Assembly: GCA_001797335.1 (NCBI GenBank)
Contig: MGPE01000015.1
Location: 79,419 to 143,418, forward strand
Reading direction: 5' to 3'
From: Deltaproteobacteria bacterium GWA2_38_16
GTDB lineage: Bacteria; Bdellovibrionota; JACOXK01; 2-02-FULL-40-11
DNA length: 64,000 bases
Shown: positions 19,120 to 28,524 of the stretch, in pieces
How the letters are laid out: every line of letters begins with the position of its first letter
Numbering within the stretch: position 1 is the stretch's first letter
Program-made: the position numbers and the translations under genes
Notes under the pieces: model-generated
Seen by the model: only the letters and a program-made list of their open reading frames with translations
Told to the model about the DNA's origin: nothing
The model's database searches: none

Positions 19120-19896
19120 TTACGATTTATTAATTTTGAAGGAATTAGATTCTGGAATAATACGAGAAAGATTATGTGCAACTTCACGAAATGTTTTAGA
19201 AACGACAGAGGTTGAATCTGATACCACAATAGGAGTTCCACTATCTCCACTTTTTCGAATATCCGCCACCAAAGGAATGGCTCCTAAAAAAGGAACTTGC
19301 CAAAGGCTTGCTGCTTTTTCGCCTCCGCCAGATCCAAAAATATCTGAATCCATATTTTCAACCACTCCTAAAAGAGGAATTTTAACTTTTCGAAACATTT
19401 CAACAGCCCGTTTTACATCGACCAGCGCTACTTCCTGGGGAGTTGTCACCACCACAGCACCTGTTAAAGGAATAAGCTGGCTTAAAGAAAGCTGCGCATC
19501 GCCTGTCCCCGGAGGAAGATCTACAATTAAATAATCTAAATCGCCCCACTCCACTTTAGACAAAAATTCATCTAAAATTTTATGGATCATCGGGCCTCGC
19601 CAAATAATGGCTTGGTTGTCATCTGCAATAAATCCAATAGACATGGTTTTAATACCATGCGCTTCTAAAGGAATAATTTTTCCGGTATCATTAAATTTTG
19701 GTTTTTGTCCCTGAAGTCCCATCATGATGGGAATAGACGGGCCATAAATGTCGGCATCTAACAGTCCAACTTTAGAACCTTCTTGATGCAATGCTAGGGC
19801 TAGGTTTACTGCAACCGTTGACTTTCCAACTCCCCCTTTTCCACTCCCTACCGCAATGACATTTTTAAGATTGGAATTATCCGCAGCCACAACCAC
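19120..19896 (-). CDS. Mrp/ApbC/NBP35 family Fe-S carrier ATPase (GTG start proposed)
   Basis: GSGKGGVGKSTVAVNLALAL deviant Walker A; DLPPGTGDAQLS; upstream ORF extension overlaps the HesB tail in another frame. Confidence 0.88.
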   Translation of the reverse strand: MVVAADNSNLKNVIAVGSGKGGVGKSTVAVNLALALHQEGSKVGLLDADIYGPSIPIMMGLQGQKPKFNDTGKIIPLEAHGIKTMSIGFIADDNQAIIWRGPMIHKILDEFLSKVEWGDLDYLIVDLPPGTGDAQLSLSQLIPLTGAVVVTTPQEVALVDVKRAVEMFRKVKIPLLGVVENMDSDIFGSGGGEKAASLWQVPFLGAIPLVADIRKSGDSGTPIVVSDSTSVVSKTFREVAHNLSRIIPESNSFKINKS

Positions 19897-20296
19897 CGCT
19901 CCCACACCCACCACCACTGGTGCTCCCACCATGGCTATGCCCATGTTCACTTTCGCTCCCACTGCTGCATCCACATCCACTTCCACATCCCCCTCCTTGA
20001 CTTGCATTGGGATTTGAAATTTTAAATCCAGATCCGTTGGGTCCATCAATAAAATCTAAAGTAGCTCCGGTGACAAGCCCTAAAGATTCTGAATCAATAA
20101 AAACCTTTAATCCAAAAGCATCACACACCGTATCGCCTTCAGACGATTTTTCCTCTAGTCCCAGTTGATATTGAGGACCAGAGCATCCAGACCCTGCAAC
20201 TCGAATTCGAAGGCCATATCCGGATTTATTTTCCGAATCACTGATGGCTTTAATTTTAGTGGCTGCTGCTTTAGTTATTTCAAATACATTTCCCAT
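19877..20296 (-). CDS. HesB/IscA/ErpA-like A-type Fe-S protein with Cys/His/Gly-rich tail
   Basis: GLRIRVAGSGCSGPQYQLGLE core; tail GGGCGSGCGCSSGSESEHGHSHGGSTSGGGCGSGGCGCG. Confidence 0.85.
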   Translation of the reverse strand: MGNVFEITKAAATKIKAISDSENKSGYGLRIRVAGSGCSGPQYQLGLEEKSSEGDTVCDAFGLKVFIDSESLGLVTGATLDFIDGPNGSGFKISNPNASQGGGCGSGCGCSSGSESEHGHSHGGSTSGGGCGSGGCGCG

Positions 20297-20312
20297 TGTT
20301 TTTCTCCTTTCT

Positions 20313-20798
20313 TTAATGAACGTTAAAAACTCTCGTTTTTTCAATTTTCTCTTGTATCTTCATGATGCCTTGAATCACTGCTTCCGGCGTTGGCGGACAT
20401 CCAGGCACATAAACATCTACTGGAATAATGTCATGAATCCCTTGTTTCACATGATAGGATCTATAAAATCCTCCCGAACTGGCGCACACACCCATGGAAA
20501 GAACCCACTTGGGCTCTAACATCTGATCATAAATTTTCTTAAGCACAGGAGCCATTTTTTCTGTGATGGTTCCTGCCACCACCAAAAGATCAGACTGCCG
20601 GGGAGAAAAACGCACTACTTCCGCTCCAAAGCGAGAGGCATCATAATGAGATCCTAAAACCGCCATGTATTCAATCCCACAACAGGCTGTCCCAAACGGC
20701 AATGGCCACAGAGAATTCTTTCGGGCCCACTTAATAAAAAATTCAGCTTTTGTCGTTAGAAAGCTATCTATAAATTGATGAAGTCCCACAGCACTCAA
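20313..20798 (-). CDS. NuoB-like paralogue
   Basis: [32 protein letters not shown]. Confidence 0.85.
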   Translation of the reverse strand: MSAVGLHQFIDSFLTTKAEFFIKWARKNSLWPLPFGTACCGIEYMAVLGSHYDASRFGAEVVRFSPRQSDLLVVAGTITEKMAPVLKKIYDQMLEPKWVLSMGVCASSGGFYRSYHVKQGIHDIIPVDVYVPGCPPTPEAVIQGIMKIQEKIEKTRVFNVH

Positions 20799-20856
20799 AA
20801 ACCTACCAAATAGTATATATTAAGTCAAACATTCCTCCATCCGATAAGATACCTGT

Positions 20857-22485
20857 ATGGGAAATCTAACCTGGATTACGCTTTTTGGGGGACTTTGCAT
20901 CCTTATTTTTGGATTAAATCTCACCCGAGATCACCTGCAAAAAATTGCCGGGGATCGTCTCCGAAGCGTCTTAGCCAAACTAACAGAACACAGACTTCTG
21001 GCTTTTCTAACCGGTTTTTTGATGACTTTGGTACTCCAAAGTAGCTCAGCTGCCATTGCCATGATTGCAGGATTTGCCGCGTCAGCCCTTCTCACTCTCA
21101 CCCAAGCCATGGTTTTAATTTTAGGAGCAGATCTGGGGACTACGATTATTGTCCAGCTCTTGGCATTTCACCTAGCCGACTATTCGCTTTTATTCATTAT
21201 GCTGGGATTTATAGGTATTACGATTTTAAAAAATCAAAAACAAGCGTACGGATATTTTTTATTGGGAATTGGATTTATTTTTCTAGGCATGTGGCAAATG
21301 AGCACCGCATCTGCTCACTTTCAAAATTCTGAAATTTTGAAACTCGCCCTTGAGCTTCTCAAAGACTATCCCCTTGTCTCTCTCTTCATTGCAGCTGTCT
21401 TAACAGCACTTCTTCAAAGCAGTGCTGCTTCTATTGGGATTATGCTTTCTTTAGCACATTCTCATATCTTACCTATTTCTCAAGCCATCCCTCTCATTAT
21501 TGGAGCCAACATTGGCGGATGTGCTCTTCCGATGATCGTTTCTTTCAAATTGGGGGATCGAGGGAGGCAGGTCGCTATTGCTCATGTGCTGTTAAAAGTA
21601 TTGGGCGCCATTCTTATTCTTCCCTTTCTTTCTTCTTTCGAAAATCTGGTAGTACACACCTCCACAAGCGAAGCCCGTCAAATCGCGAATGCTCATTTTT
21701 TATTTAATGCACTCATGGCTTTTATTTTTACCCCTCTTACCCACATCGGTGCCAGTATCATCCAAAAATTGTACCCTCTAAAACCAGAGCCCGAAGCCTT
21801 TCGCCCTAAATATTTAGACCCTCAGGTACTCACCACCCCTTCTTTTGCCTTTGGGCAGGCTACCCGAGAAGTCATTCGTATGGCTGAAATTGTTCAAGAA
21901 ATGCTTGAAAAATCAATGCTGGTTTTTCGAAAAAACGATCTCATTTTACACTCTCAAATTGAAAAATTAGAAGAAAAATCAGACATTCTCTACCGAGAAA
22001 TTAAAAAATATTTAATTCAACTTTCCCAACAACCCCTTTCTTCTCAACAAGCTAATCAACAATCGGAACTGGTTATTTTAACCTGCGATCTAGAAAATGT
22101 GGGAGATGTTATTGTAAAATCTATTTTACCGCTGGCCAAAATAAAAATTCAAAAGAAACTTTATTTTTCAGATGAAGGGTTTAAAGAAATCAGAGAGTTT
22201 CATGAGCAGGTGATGCAAAATTTTCAACTGACCATTTCTGCCTTTACCAATCAAAATGTAGATCTCTACCGACAAGTCATTAAAAACAAAGATCAAATGC
22301 TCACCACAGAACTCGAACTTAGGGAAAACCATCTTATTCGACTAAGGCATGGTGTTAAAGAAGCTCTAGATACAAGCTCCATTCACATAGAACTCTTAAG
22401 CTACTTTGGACGGGTCAATGCTTTTACCAGCAATATTGCCTATCAGATTTCACAAAAAGAAAATACGAATAACCACAAACAATAA
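20857..22485 (+). CDS. Na/Pi cotransporter family protein with PhoU-like C-terminus
   Basis: LQSSSAAIAMIAG and LLQSSAASIGIML duplicated QSS motifs; helical C-terminal domain. Confidence 0.85.
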   Translation: MGNLTWITLFGGLCILIFGLNLTRDHLQKIAGDRLRSVLAKLTEHRLLAFLTGFLMTLVLQSSSAAIAMIAGFAASALLTLTQAMVLILGADLGTTIIVQLLAFHLADYSLLFIMLGFIGITILKNQKQAYGYFLLGIGFIFLGMWQMSTASAHFQNSEILKLALELLKDYPLVSLFIAAVLTALLQSSAASIGIMLSLAHSHILPISQAIPLIIGANIGGCALPMIVSFKLGDRGRQVAIAHVLLKVLGAILILPFLSSFENLVVHTSTSEARQIANAHFLFNALMAFIFTPLTHIGASIIQKLYPLKPEPEAFRPKYLDPQVLTTPSFAFGQATREVIRMAEIVQEMLEKSMLVFRKNDLILHSQIEKLEEKSDILYREIKKYLIQLSQQPLSSQQANQQSELVILTCDLENVGDVIVKSILPLAKIKIQKKLYFSDEGFKEIREFHEQVMQNFQLTISAFTNQNVDLYRQVIKNKDQMLTTELELRENHLIRLRHGVKEALDTSSIHIELLSYFGRVNAFTSNIAYQISQKENTNNHKQ

Positions 22486-22486
22486 C

Positions 22487-23071
22487 TTAGTTATGTTTCC
22501 CAAAATATTGTTTGGAGGCTGTCGGATTTGGCTTCATCGTATCTTTTCCAGGTGTCCAGTTAGCGGGGCAAACTTCTCCCGTTTTTTTGACTTGTTGAAT
22601 GGCCGCTAAAACACGAAGCGTTTCATCCACATTTCGGCCAATCCCTAAGTCATGAACAACGCTATATTGAACAACCCCTTCTGGATTAATGATAAAAAGT
22701 CCTCGAAGTGCAATACCAGAATCTAAAAGAACGCCATAATCACGAGCAATATTTTTAGTTAAATCAGAAAGGAGTGGATACCGAAGTTCTCCCAATCCCC
22801 CTTCTTTTCTGGAAGTATTGATCCATGCCAGATGGGTGAAATGGCTATCGACAGAAGCCCCAATCACTTCGGCATTGAGTTCCTTAAATTTCGAATAGGC
22901 ATCGCTAAAAGCAATAATTTCAGTGGGACATACAAAGGTAAAATCAAGGGGGTAGAAAAATAAAACTACCCATTTTCCTTTATAATCCGAAAGTTTTACC
23001 TCTTTAAATTCTTTTCCTACGACGGCCTGGCCTTTAAACTCAGGCGCTGGTTTTTGAACGAGTGTTGACAT
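22487..23071 (-). CDS. 2-Cys peroxiredoxin (AhpC/Prx family)
   Basis: [15 protein letters not shown] and [11 protein letters not shown]; start MSTLVQK with AAGGAGG SD. Confidence 0.92.
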   Translation of the reverse strand: MSTLVQKPAPEFKGQAVVGKEFKEVKLSDYKGKWVVLFFYPLDFTFVCPTEIIAFSDAYSKFKELNAEVIGASVDSHFTHLAWINTSRKEGGLGELRYPLLSDLTKNIARDYGVLLDSGIALRGLFIINPEGVVQYSVVHDLGIGRNVDETLRVLAAIQQVKKTGEVCPANWTPGKDTMKPNPTASKQYFGKHN

Positions 23072-23088
23072 ACAAATCCTCCTTTTTA

Positions 23089-23116
23089 GATCCCCGATCA
23101 AGTCGGGGATGACAGA
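23089..23116. repeat. GTCATCCCCGAC-type palindromic repeat, intergenic
   Basis: gatccccgatcaagtcggggatgacaga. Confidence 0.8.
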
Positions 23117-23170
23117 ATCATAGGCATTACTTACTTTTTTGTCAAGATTCTTCAGCTCAAAAGTGAGCGT

Positions 23171-23497
23171 TTAAAAATGGATAGCACCACAGCCCAACCA
23201 TGTACATTGCCACACATATCGTTGGAAAAAGGGATGATACACCCATACGGCTTGTGCATACGTATGATCCCATCCCCATCCTGCCCAATAAACATGATGA
23301 TGGTAGAGTGAACCAAAAGACCACACCCACGGATAACAAGGGCCAAAATGCCCCATGGGAACCGCTTGTTCAATAGACTGTCCCTGTGCCTGAGTTTGCG
23401 GAACCGCTCTTACTTCTTCGGAAAAAGAACTAAAAGACACCCCTAAAACTACAGTAAAAACAATAAGTAATAGGCTTAATTTTAAGTATTTATTCAT
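23171..23497 (-). CDS. small secreted Trp/His/Tyr-rich protein
   Basis: signal peptide; mature part rich in W, H, Y, F (YPWVWSFGSLYHHHVYWAGWGWDH). Confidence 0.6.
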   Translation of the reverse strand: MNKYLKLSLLLIVFTVVLGVSFSSFSEEVRAVPQTQAQGQSIEQAVPMGHFGPCYPWVWSFGSLYHHHVYWAGWGWDHTYAQAVWVYHPFFQRYVWQCTWLGCGAIHF

Positions 23498-23554
23498 AAT
23501 CCCTCCTTAAATGAGCCTTTTTATAGACCACCTTCCCCTAAAAATCAATATCTC

Positions 23555-23566
23555 TGACCTACATCA
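23555..23566. promoter_or_regulatory. CRP/FNR-like dyad between divergent genes
   Basis: TGACCTACATCA, compare TGATCTGCGTCA at 24929. Confidence 0.35.
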
Positions 23567-23606
23567 TAAAAAAAAAGTTCCGATTGTTTTATATCTGCAG
23601 TACACT

Positions 23607-24368
23607 ATGAATATGAGGGGGATCTGTATAATAGGGTTTTTTACGCTGACATTGGTTTTAGGATGCACCAAATCCTCAAAACTTCCTCAAAGCGCCATCA
23701 ACACTCAACAAAATAGATCTCAAAGCGGTGAAGCCGTTTATCCACACTCAGATAAATTTAGAACAACAAAAGCTCATGGACTTGAATATTTTTCGAATCC
23801 AGAAGTCTGTAAGGGATGTCATGGAAAAGAACTCGACGGAGGTAGTGCTGAAGTGGCCTGTAATAGCTGCCATGGAATTTTCCCTCATACTACCGAATTT
23901 AAAACCACCACCACTCATGGAACAGAATATTTCAAAAATAAACTTTCTTGTACTCAATGTCATGGAGTGGATTATAAAGGGGGAGATTCCAACATTTCGT
24001 GTAAAAAATGTCACCCCTATCCTCATGAAGCTAAATGGACACTTCCCACAAATCATGGAGCTACTTATTTAGAAACATCAGACACAACAAAAACCTGTGC
24101 GAAGTGTCATGGAGAAGAAAATTCTTTAAAAGAAAGACATCCAGAAGAATTTATTTCCTGTGGGACGTGCCATCCCAAGATCCCTCATGATGAAGATTTT
24201 AAATATCCCTCTGATGCAACTGGCGAGCATGCCACCATGGCCAGAACTTATAAAGGCCAATGCACCCTTTGCCACTCAGATTATAAACGGCTCATGCCGG
24301 AGATGGGAGAAGATGGTTGCTACAGTTGCCACGATCAAGGGAAACTCCCCACCGTCCATTGGGAATAA
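23607..24368 (+). CDS. octaheme lipoprotein cytochrome made of four diheme modules
   Basis: lipobox LVLGC; CKGCH, CNSCH, CTQCH, CKKCH, CAKCH, CGTCH, CTLCH, CYSCH. Confidence 0.88.
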   Translation: MNMRGICIIGFFTLTLVLGCTKSSKLPQSAINTQQNRSQSGEAVYPHSDKFRTTKAHGLEYFSNPEVCKGCHGKELDGGSAEVACNSCHGIFPHTTEFKTTTTHGTEYFKNKLSCTQCHGVDYKGGDSNISCKKCHPYPHEAKWTLPTNHGATYLETSDTTKTCAKCHGEENSLKERHPEEFISCGTCHPKIPHDEDFKYPSDATGEHATMARTYKGQCTLCHSDYKRLMPEMGEDGCYSCHDQGKLPTVHWE

Positions 24369-24377
24369 CCTTAGCCA

Positions 24378-24860
24378 TCAATGAGCTGTTAGAGTCACCA
24401 TTCCCACAGATTTCCAATTTGCCGGAGCTGTATCAAATCCAGCTTTTAACAAGGCTTGAATAACCTCTAGCGTGTCATTTACTTTATAAATCGTTCCTTC
24501 AAAAGGACTGCCTGAAGTAGAATTGGCCACTGCTACAAAATACCATTTATGCGTCGGCCTTTCTAATTTATAGATTACTGACAGCTGTGAAAGTGTTTCC
24601 GATCGTGGAATGACATTCATTACTTGTTCTTTGGATTGATAGATTGTCTGCCCCAACACGGGGTTATCCAAATCCAAACGTACCAACGTAAAGTTTCCGC
24701 CCTCAAACAAAAGGTTCATTTTCCCGGTCATATCTGCCTTATGCATGGGCGTTTGAGGATGGATCATAAAGGGGCCATCATACCCCACCACTGTCTCCGA
24801 AAACACCTGTGGGACAGCCAAGAAACACACCAATGCGCACAAAATAATTATTTTTTTCAT
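24378..24860 (-). CDS. secreted protein of unknown function
   Basis: MKKIIILCALVCFLAVPQVFS signal peptide. Confidence 0.65.
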   Translation of the reverse strand: MKKIIILCALVCFLAVPQVFSETVVGYDGPFMIHPQTPMHKADMTGKMNLLFEGGNFTLVRLDLDNPVLGQTIYQSKEQVMNVIPRSETLSQLSVIYKLERPTHKWYFVAVANSTSGSPFEGTIYKVNDTLEVIQALLKAGFDTAPANWKSVGMVTLTAH

Positions 24861-24924
24861 AACGATACCTCCTAATTTCTTCATAAGACTTTAAAGCCCT
24901 TTCCTTCAATGGAATAACCATAAA

Positions 24925-24944
24925 TTTGTGATCTGCGTCACAAA
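24925..24944. promoter_or_regulatory. CRP-like operator
   Basis: TTTGTGA-TCTGCG-TCACAAA; TGTGA-N6-TCACA. Confidence 0.55.
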
Positions 24945-25003
24945 AAAAACAATTTTTTTGAAGGCCCGCTTATGCTACTATGCTATATAGATAACCACAA
25001 AAT

Positions 25004-25570
25004 ATGATTAAAAAAATTATCTATTTTGGATGTGGATTTTTTGTTTTATGCATGGTTATTTCATGTACGAAGCCTTCCAAAATCCCCAAAATAGGCACCT
25101 CTACAGATTCAACAGTGGGGACTGCCGCCATTTTCCCTCATACCGAAGAATTTAAAAGCACTCGCCTTCATGGCAAAGAATTTTATGGTAGACCCAATCT
25201 CTGTAAGGGATGCCATGGAAAAGATTTAGGAGGAGGAAATGTTAAAATTTCATGCCACACCTGCCATACCTCCCCTCATGAAAAGAAGTGGTCTCTCCCT
25301 CAACATCATGGAGTAGAATATGTAAAATCAAAAGAAGCCTGTATGGATTGCCACAGTAAAGATGGTTTTTTATCTTGCGGAAGCTGTCATCTTGAAATGC
25401 CACATGATGCAGAATTTAAAATAAATCATCCTAAAATAGCCAAAGATTATAAAGGGCAATGTACCCGTTGCCATACGGACTATAAAAAACTGATGCCAAA
25501 TACTGAAGGTGGATGTTACACCTCTAAATGCCACTCCGAAGGCACTCTTCCCATCATCAAATGGCGCTAA
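25004..25570 (+). CDS. hexaheme lipoprotein cytochrome (3 diheme modules), paralogue of 23607-24368
   Basis: lipobox VISC; CKGCH, CHTCH, CMDCH, CGSCH, CTRCH plus CYTSKCH (CX4CH). Confidence 0.88.
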   Translation: MIKKIIYFGCGFFVLCMVISCTKPSKIPKIGTSTDSTVGTAAIFPHTEEFKSTRLHGKEFYGRPNLCKGCHGKDLGGGNVKISCHTCHTSPHEKKWSLPQHHGVEYVKSKEACMDCHSKDGFLSCGSCHLEMPHDAEFKINHPKIAKDYKGQCTRCHTDYKKLMPNTEGGCYTSKCHSEGTLPIIKWR

Positions 25571-26802
25571 CCTTATATAAAATTTTATTCTTTTTATATT
25601 TCTTAGGAACAATGGGCTTATCTTTTTCTCTTCAAGCTAAAGTTCCTCCGAAAAATAAAGAGCCGATGAATTATGACACTTGTACTTCGAAGGGATGCCA
25701 TAGCAATTTAAAACAAAAAAAATATACCCATAACCCCATTGAAGCCAATGGGTGCAATCTCTGCCATAACCCTATTATGGGAAAACACAAATTTGAATTT
25801 ACCTCTCCCCCACAAGAAATGTGCATTGTGTGCCACGACAGTCTTGATAAAAGTAAATTTAAAAAAGTAGGAAATTCGATGGTGATTGAAGAAGAAAGCC
25901 AATCTTTTTCAACTCATCGAATCAGCCTTAAAGACTTTCCTCCTCATATCAAAAGAAAAATTTTATCCTGGGGCCTTACTCTTTACGATCAAGACTTAAC
26001 GTGCCTGACGTGTCATAATCCCCATAGCTCTGACAAACCCCGCCTGATTCGCCCCTTAAAAAACCAAGAGGATTTTGAAAAACCCCTCTGTGTCACGTGC
26101 CATGAAGAAAAAACCAAAACTCAAAATCACCCTTTAAAAGAAGACACGTGTTTTCAATGTCACAATTTTCATCAAGGCATGATTCAAACCCCTCTCTTAA
26201 GAATTGCTAAAAATAGAAGGGATCCCATTTGCCTTCAATGTCATAAAGAAAAAACATCTATTTTTAATACAAAACATGATTATTTCTTGTGGACAGATGA
26301 ACGAAAAAAAGAAGTTTCTGGTTTTTTTGATTACCCCACTCCCACAACAATTCGCTGTGAGCTCTGCCACACGATTCACCATACTAAAGCTCAAGGAAGT
26401 TTCCTTTTAACCAGCAAAGTAAGTCAAGAACCTCATAAAGTAATTGCTCTGTGCACAAGCTGCCATCACAACGAAAAAGCAAAGTCTATTCCTCAAATTA
26501 AATATATTTTTAAACATGTCCCCATTTTATTTTCGTCTATTCCTGATCCTAAAACTCGAAAAGAAATTACACTCAAATTTTTTAGTACTACAGGAAAAAG
26601 GATGAGAGGCACTGAAGAACCGTTTGAATTTTCATGTGCCACTTGTCATAATCCCCATGCCTGGGGAAAAGATTATATGCGTTCTTTTTTCTTAACCAAT
26701 AGCACTGAAACCATGAAGTTTTGCAGCAGTTGTCATGGGAAAGAAGCCAAAACTCTCTACTCAACCTTTCATGATCATAAACCCAAAGAACCCCATGAAT
26801 AA
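25561..26802 (+). CDS. multiheme c-type cytochrome (11 sites)
   Basis: 10 CXXCH plus CTSKGCH (CX4CH); N-terminal signal sequence; ATG at 25561 overlaps upstream stop. Confidence 0.88.
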   Translation: MALTLYKILFFLYFLGTMGLSFSLQAKVPPKNKEPMNYDTCTSKGCHSNLKQKKYTHNPIEANGCNLCHNPIMGKHKFEFTSPPQEMCIVCHDSLDKSKFKKVGNSMVIEEESQSFSTHRISLKDFPPHIKRKILSWGLTLYDQDLTCLTCHNPHSSDKPRLIRPLKNQEDFEKPLCVTCHEEKTKTQNHPLKEDTCFQCHNFHQGMIQTPLLRIAKNRRDPICLQCHKEKTSIFNTKHDYFLWTDERKKEVSGFFDYPTPTTIRCELCHTIHHTKAQGSFLLTSKVSQEPHKVIALCTSCHHNEKAKSIPQIKYIFKHVPILFSSIPDPKTRKEITLKFFSTTGKRMRGTEEPFEFSCATCHNPHAWGKDYMRSFFLTNSTETMKFCSSCHGKEAKTLYSTFHDHKPKEPHE

Positions 26803-27301
26803 CTGTATTATCTTCTTCTTTTTTATTTTCTTTTTGGTAAGCCAGGTTGGGTTCTCTCAAGAAAAAATTCCACCTTTAAAAAAACGCCCACTCCCTCCGC
26901 GTCATAATCAGTGCCATCTATGCCATCTCAAAAAAGATAAATATTTTATTTCCAAAGCCAAACCCACTAGACGCGAACATACCGACCGACACCTTCAACA
27001 TGGAAAACTCAATATTTCTTGCCACCACTGCCATGACATTAATAACTCAAACTACTTAAGATCTTTTAGTCCTGAAGAACCAGCCAGTTTTGAAAATCCA
27101 TCTCCTGTGTGCATTCGTTGCCATCGGGAGCGTTATCGGGATTGGAAGAAAGGAATGCATGGAAAACGCATAGGTGGTTGGGACCCAAAATTACAAGAAT
27201 GGTATAGTTGTATAGACTGTCACGATCCGCATTCTGTTAAATTTAAACCCATGAAAGCAGTGCCTCCTCCCAAGAGGCCTCGCTTTGGAAGGAGTCACTA
27301 A
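26795..27301 (+). CDS. tetraheme c-type cytochrome with PPPKxPxFGR tail
   Basis: CHLCH, CHHCH, CIRCH, CIDCH; C-terminal KAVPPPKRPRFGRSH. Confidence 0.85.
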   Translation: MNNCIIFFFFIFFLVSQVGFSQEKIPPLKKRPLPPRHNQCHLCHLKKDKYFISKAKPTRREHTDRHLQHGKLNISCHHCHDINNSNYLRSFSPEEPASFENPSPVCIRCHRERYRDWKKGMHGKRIGGWDPKLQEWYSCIDCHDPHSVKFKPMKAVPPPKRPRFGRSH

Positions 27302-28524
27302 TGGTTTCTTATATTCAATTTTGGATTCGGATGATCCTGTGGGCACTGAAGGGAAACACATCTTATTATTTATGGACAGGATTTTTACTCTGCCTCATTG
27401 GTTTAGGGGCTAGCCATTATATGGTTCAATTCACCCAAGGGTTTATTGCTACCAACATTTCTCAACAAGTTAGTTGGGGATCCTATATTGCCAATTTTAC
27501 CTATCTCGTAGGAGTCGCCGCTGCGGCCGTACTGCTTGTTTTTCCGTCGTATGTCTATCACAACAAAGCCATTAAGGAAGTGGTACTCTTAGGGGAATTA
27601 CTTGCTGTTTCTGCTATTCTTATGTGCCTTTTATTTATTGGGGTTGATTTAGGACGTCCTGATCATTTCTGGCATATTATCCCTGTAATTGGAAAACTCA
27701 ATTTCCCAACTTCTATTTTGGCCTGGGATGTGGTTGTTTTAAATATTTATCTCGTTTTAAACCTCTATGTGCCTGGCTATCTCCTTTATAAAAAATATGC
27801 AGGAAAACCTCCCACCGATAAAACCTACCTGCCATTTGTGTACGTCTCTATTATCTGGGCCATTAGTATTCACACGGTGACTGCCTTTTTATACGTCGGT
27901 CTCGGAGGACGACCCTATTGGAATGCGGCCATTTTAGCACCTCGATTTTTGGTGAGCGCATTTGCAGGGGGACCTGCCATTTTAATTTTAATTTTTAAAA
28001 CGGTTAATTATTTTTCGGAATTTAAAATTCAAGAAGCTGTTTTTGAATATCTGAAAAAAGTATTCCTCTATGCTATGCTGGCCAACCTTTTTCTACTGGG
28101 ATGCGAAGTCTATAAGGAATTTTATACACAAAGTCTTCATTTAGCATCGATGAGATATTTATTTTTTGGCTTACATGGACATCACATGTTGGTTCCTTAT
28201 ATTTGGTCTGCACTGACGATGGAAGTCATTGCTATTATTATTCTTTTATTTCCAAGATTTAGAAATAATTGGAAATATTTACGAGTGGGATGCGTCTTTG
28301 CCATTATTGGTATTTGGGTTGAAAAAGGCATGGGCCTTTTAATTCCTGGATTTATCCCTTCTTCTCTGGGCGATATTGTTGAATACACCCCTTCTATTCA
28401 TGAATTTTTTATTTGTCTTGGAATTTGGGCCTGCGGTGCCTTAGCCTATACGGTCATGGCAAAAATTTCTATCGCTATCCAGCTCGGGCACTTAAAAGAA
28501 GAAAATCAAAGGCATCCATTTTAA
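27301..28524 (+). CDS. NrfD/PsrC-family integral membrane quinol oxidoreductase subunit
   Basis: polytopic; next to cytochrome and Tat-FeS genes; topology and context. Confidence 0.8.
   Translation: MVSYIQFWIRMILWALKGNTSYYLWTGFLLCLIGLGASHYMVQFTQGFIATNISQQVSWGSYIANFTYLVGVAAAAVLLVFPSYVYHNKAIKEVVLLGELLAVSAILMCLLFIGVDLGRPDHFWHIIPVIGKLNFPTSILAWDVVVLNIYLVLNLYVPGYLLYKKYAGKPPTDKTYLPFVYVSIIWAISIHTVTAFLYVGLGGRPYWNAAILAPRFLVSAFAGGPAILILIFKTVNYFSEFKIQEAVFEYLKKVFLYAMLANLFLLGCEVYKEFYTQSLHLASMRYLFFGLHGHHMLVPYIWSALTMEVIAIIILLFPRFRNNWKYLRVGCVFAIIGIWVEKGMGLLIPGFIPSSLGDIVEYTPSIHEFFICLGIWACGALAYTVMAKISIAIQLGHLKEENQRHPF

Noticed and set aside
19897-20049. Low-complexity N-terminal extension of the Mrp ORF (VEVDVDAAVGAKVNMG...)
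   Set aside because: It is the HesB Gly/Cys tail read in another frame; a GTG at 19896 is a better start.
23089-23116. Intergenic palindrome as a rho-independent terminator
   Set aside because: Matches the dispersed repeat family and lacks a T-run; terminator role is not needed.
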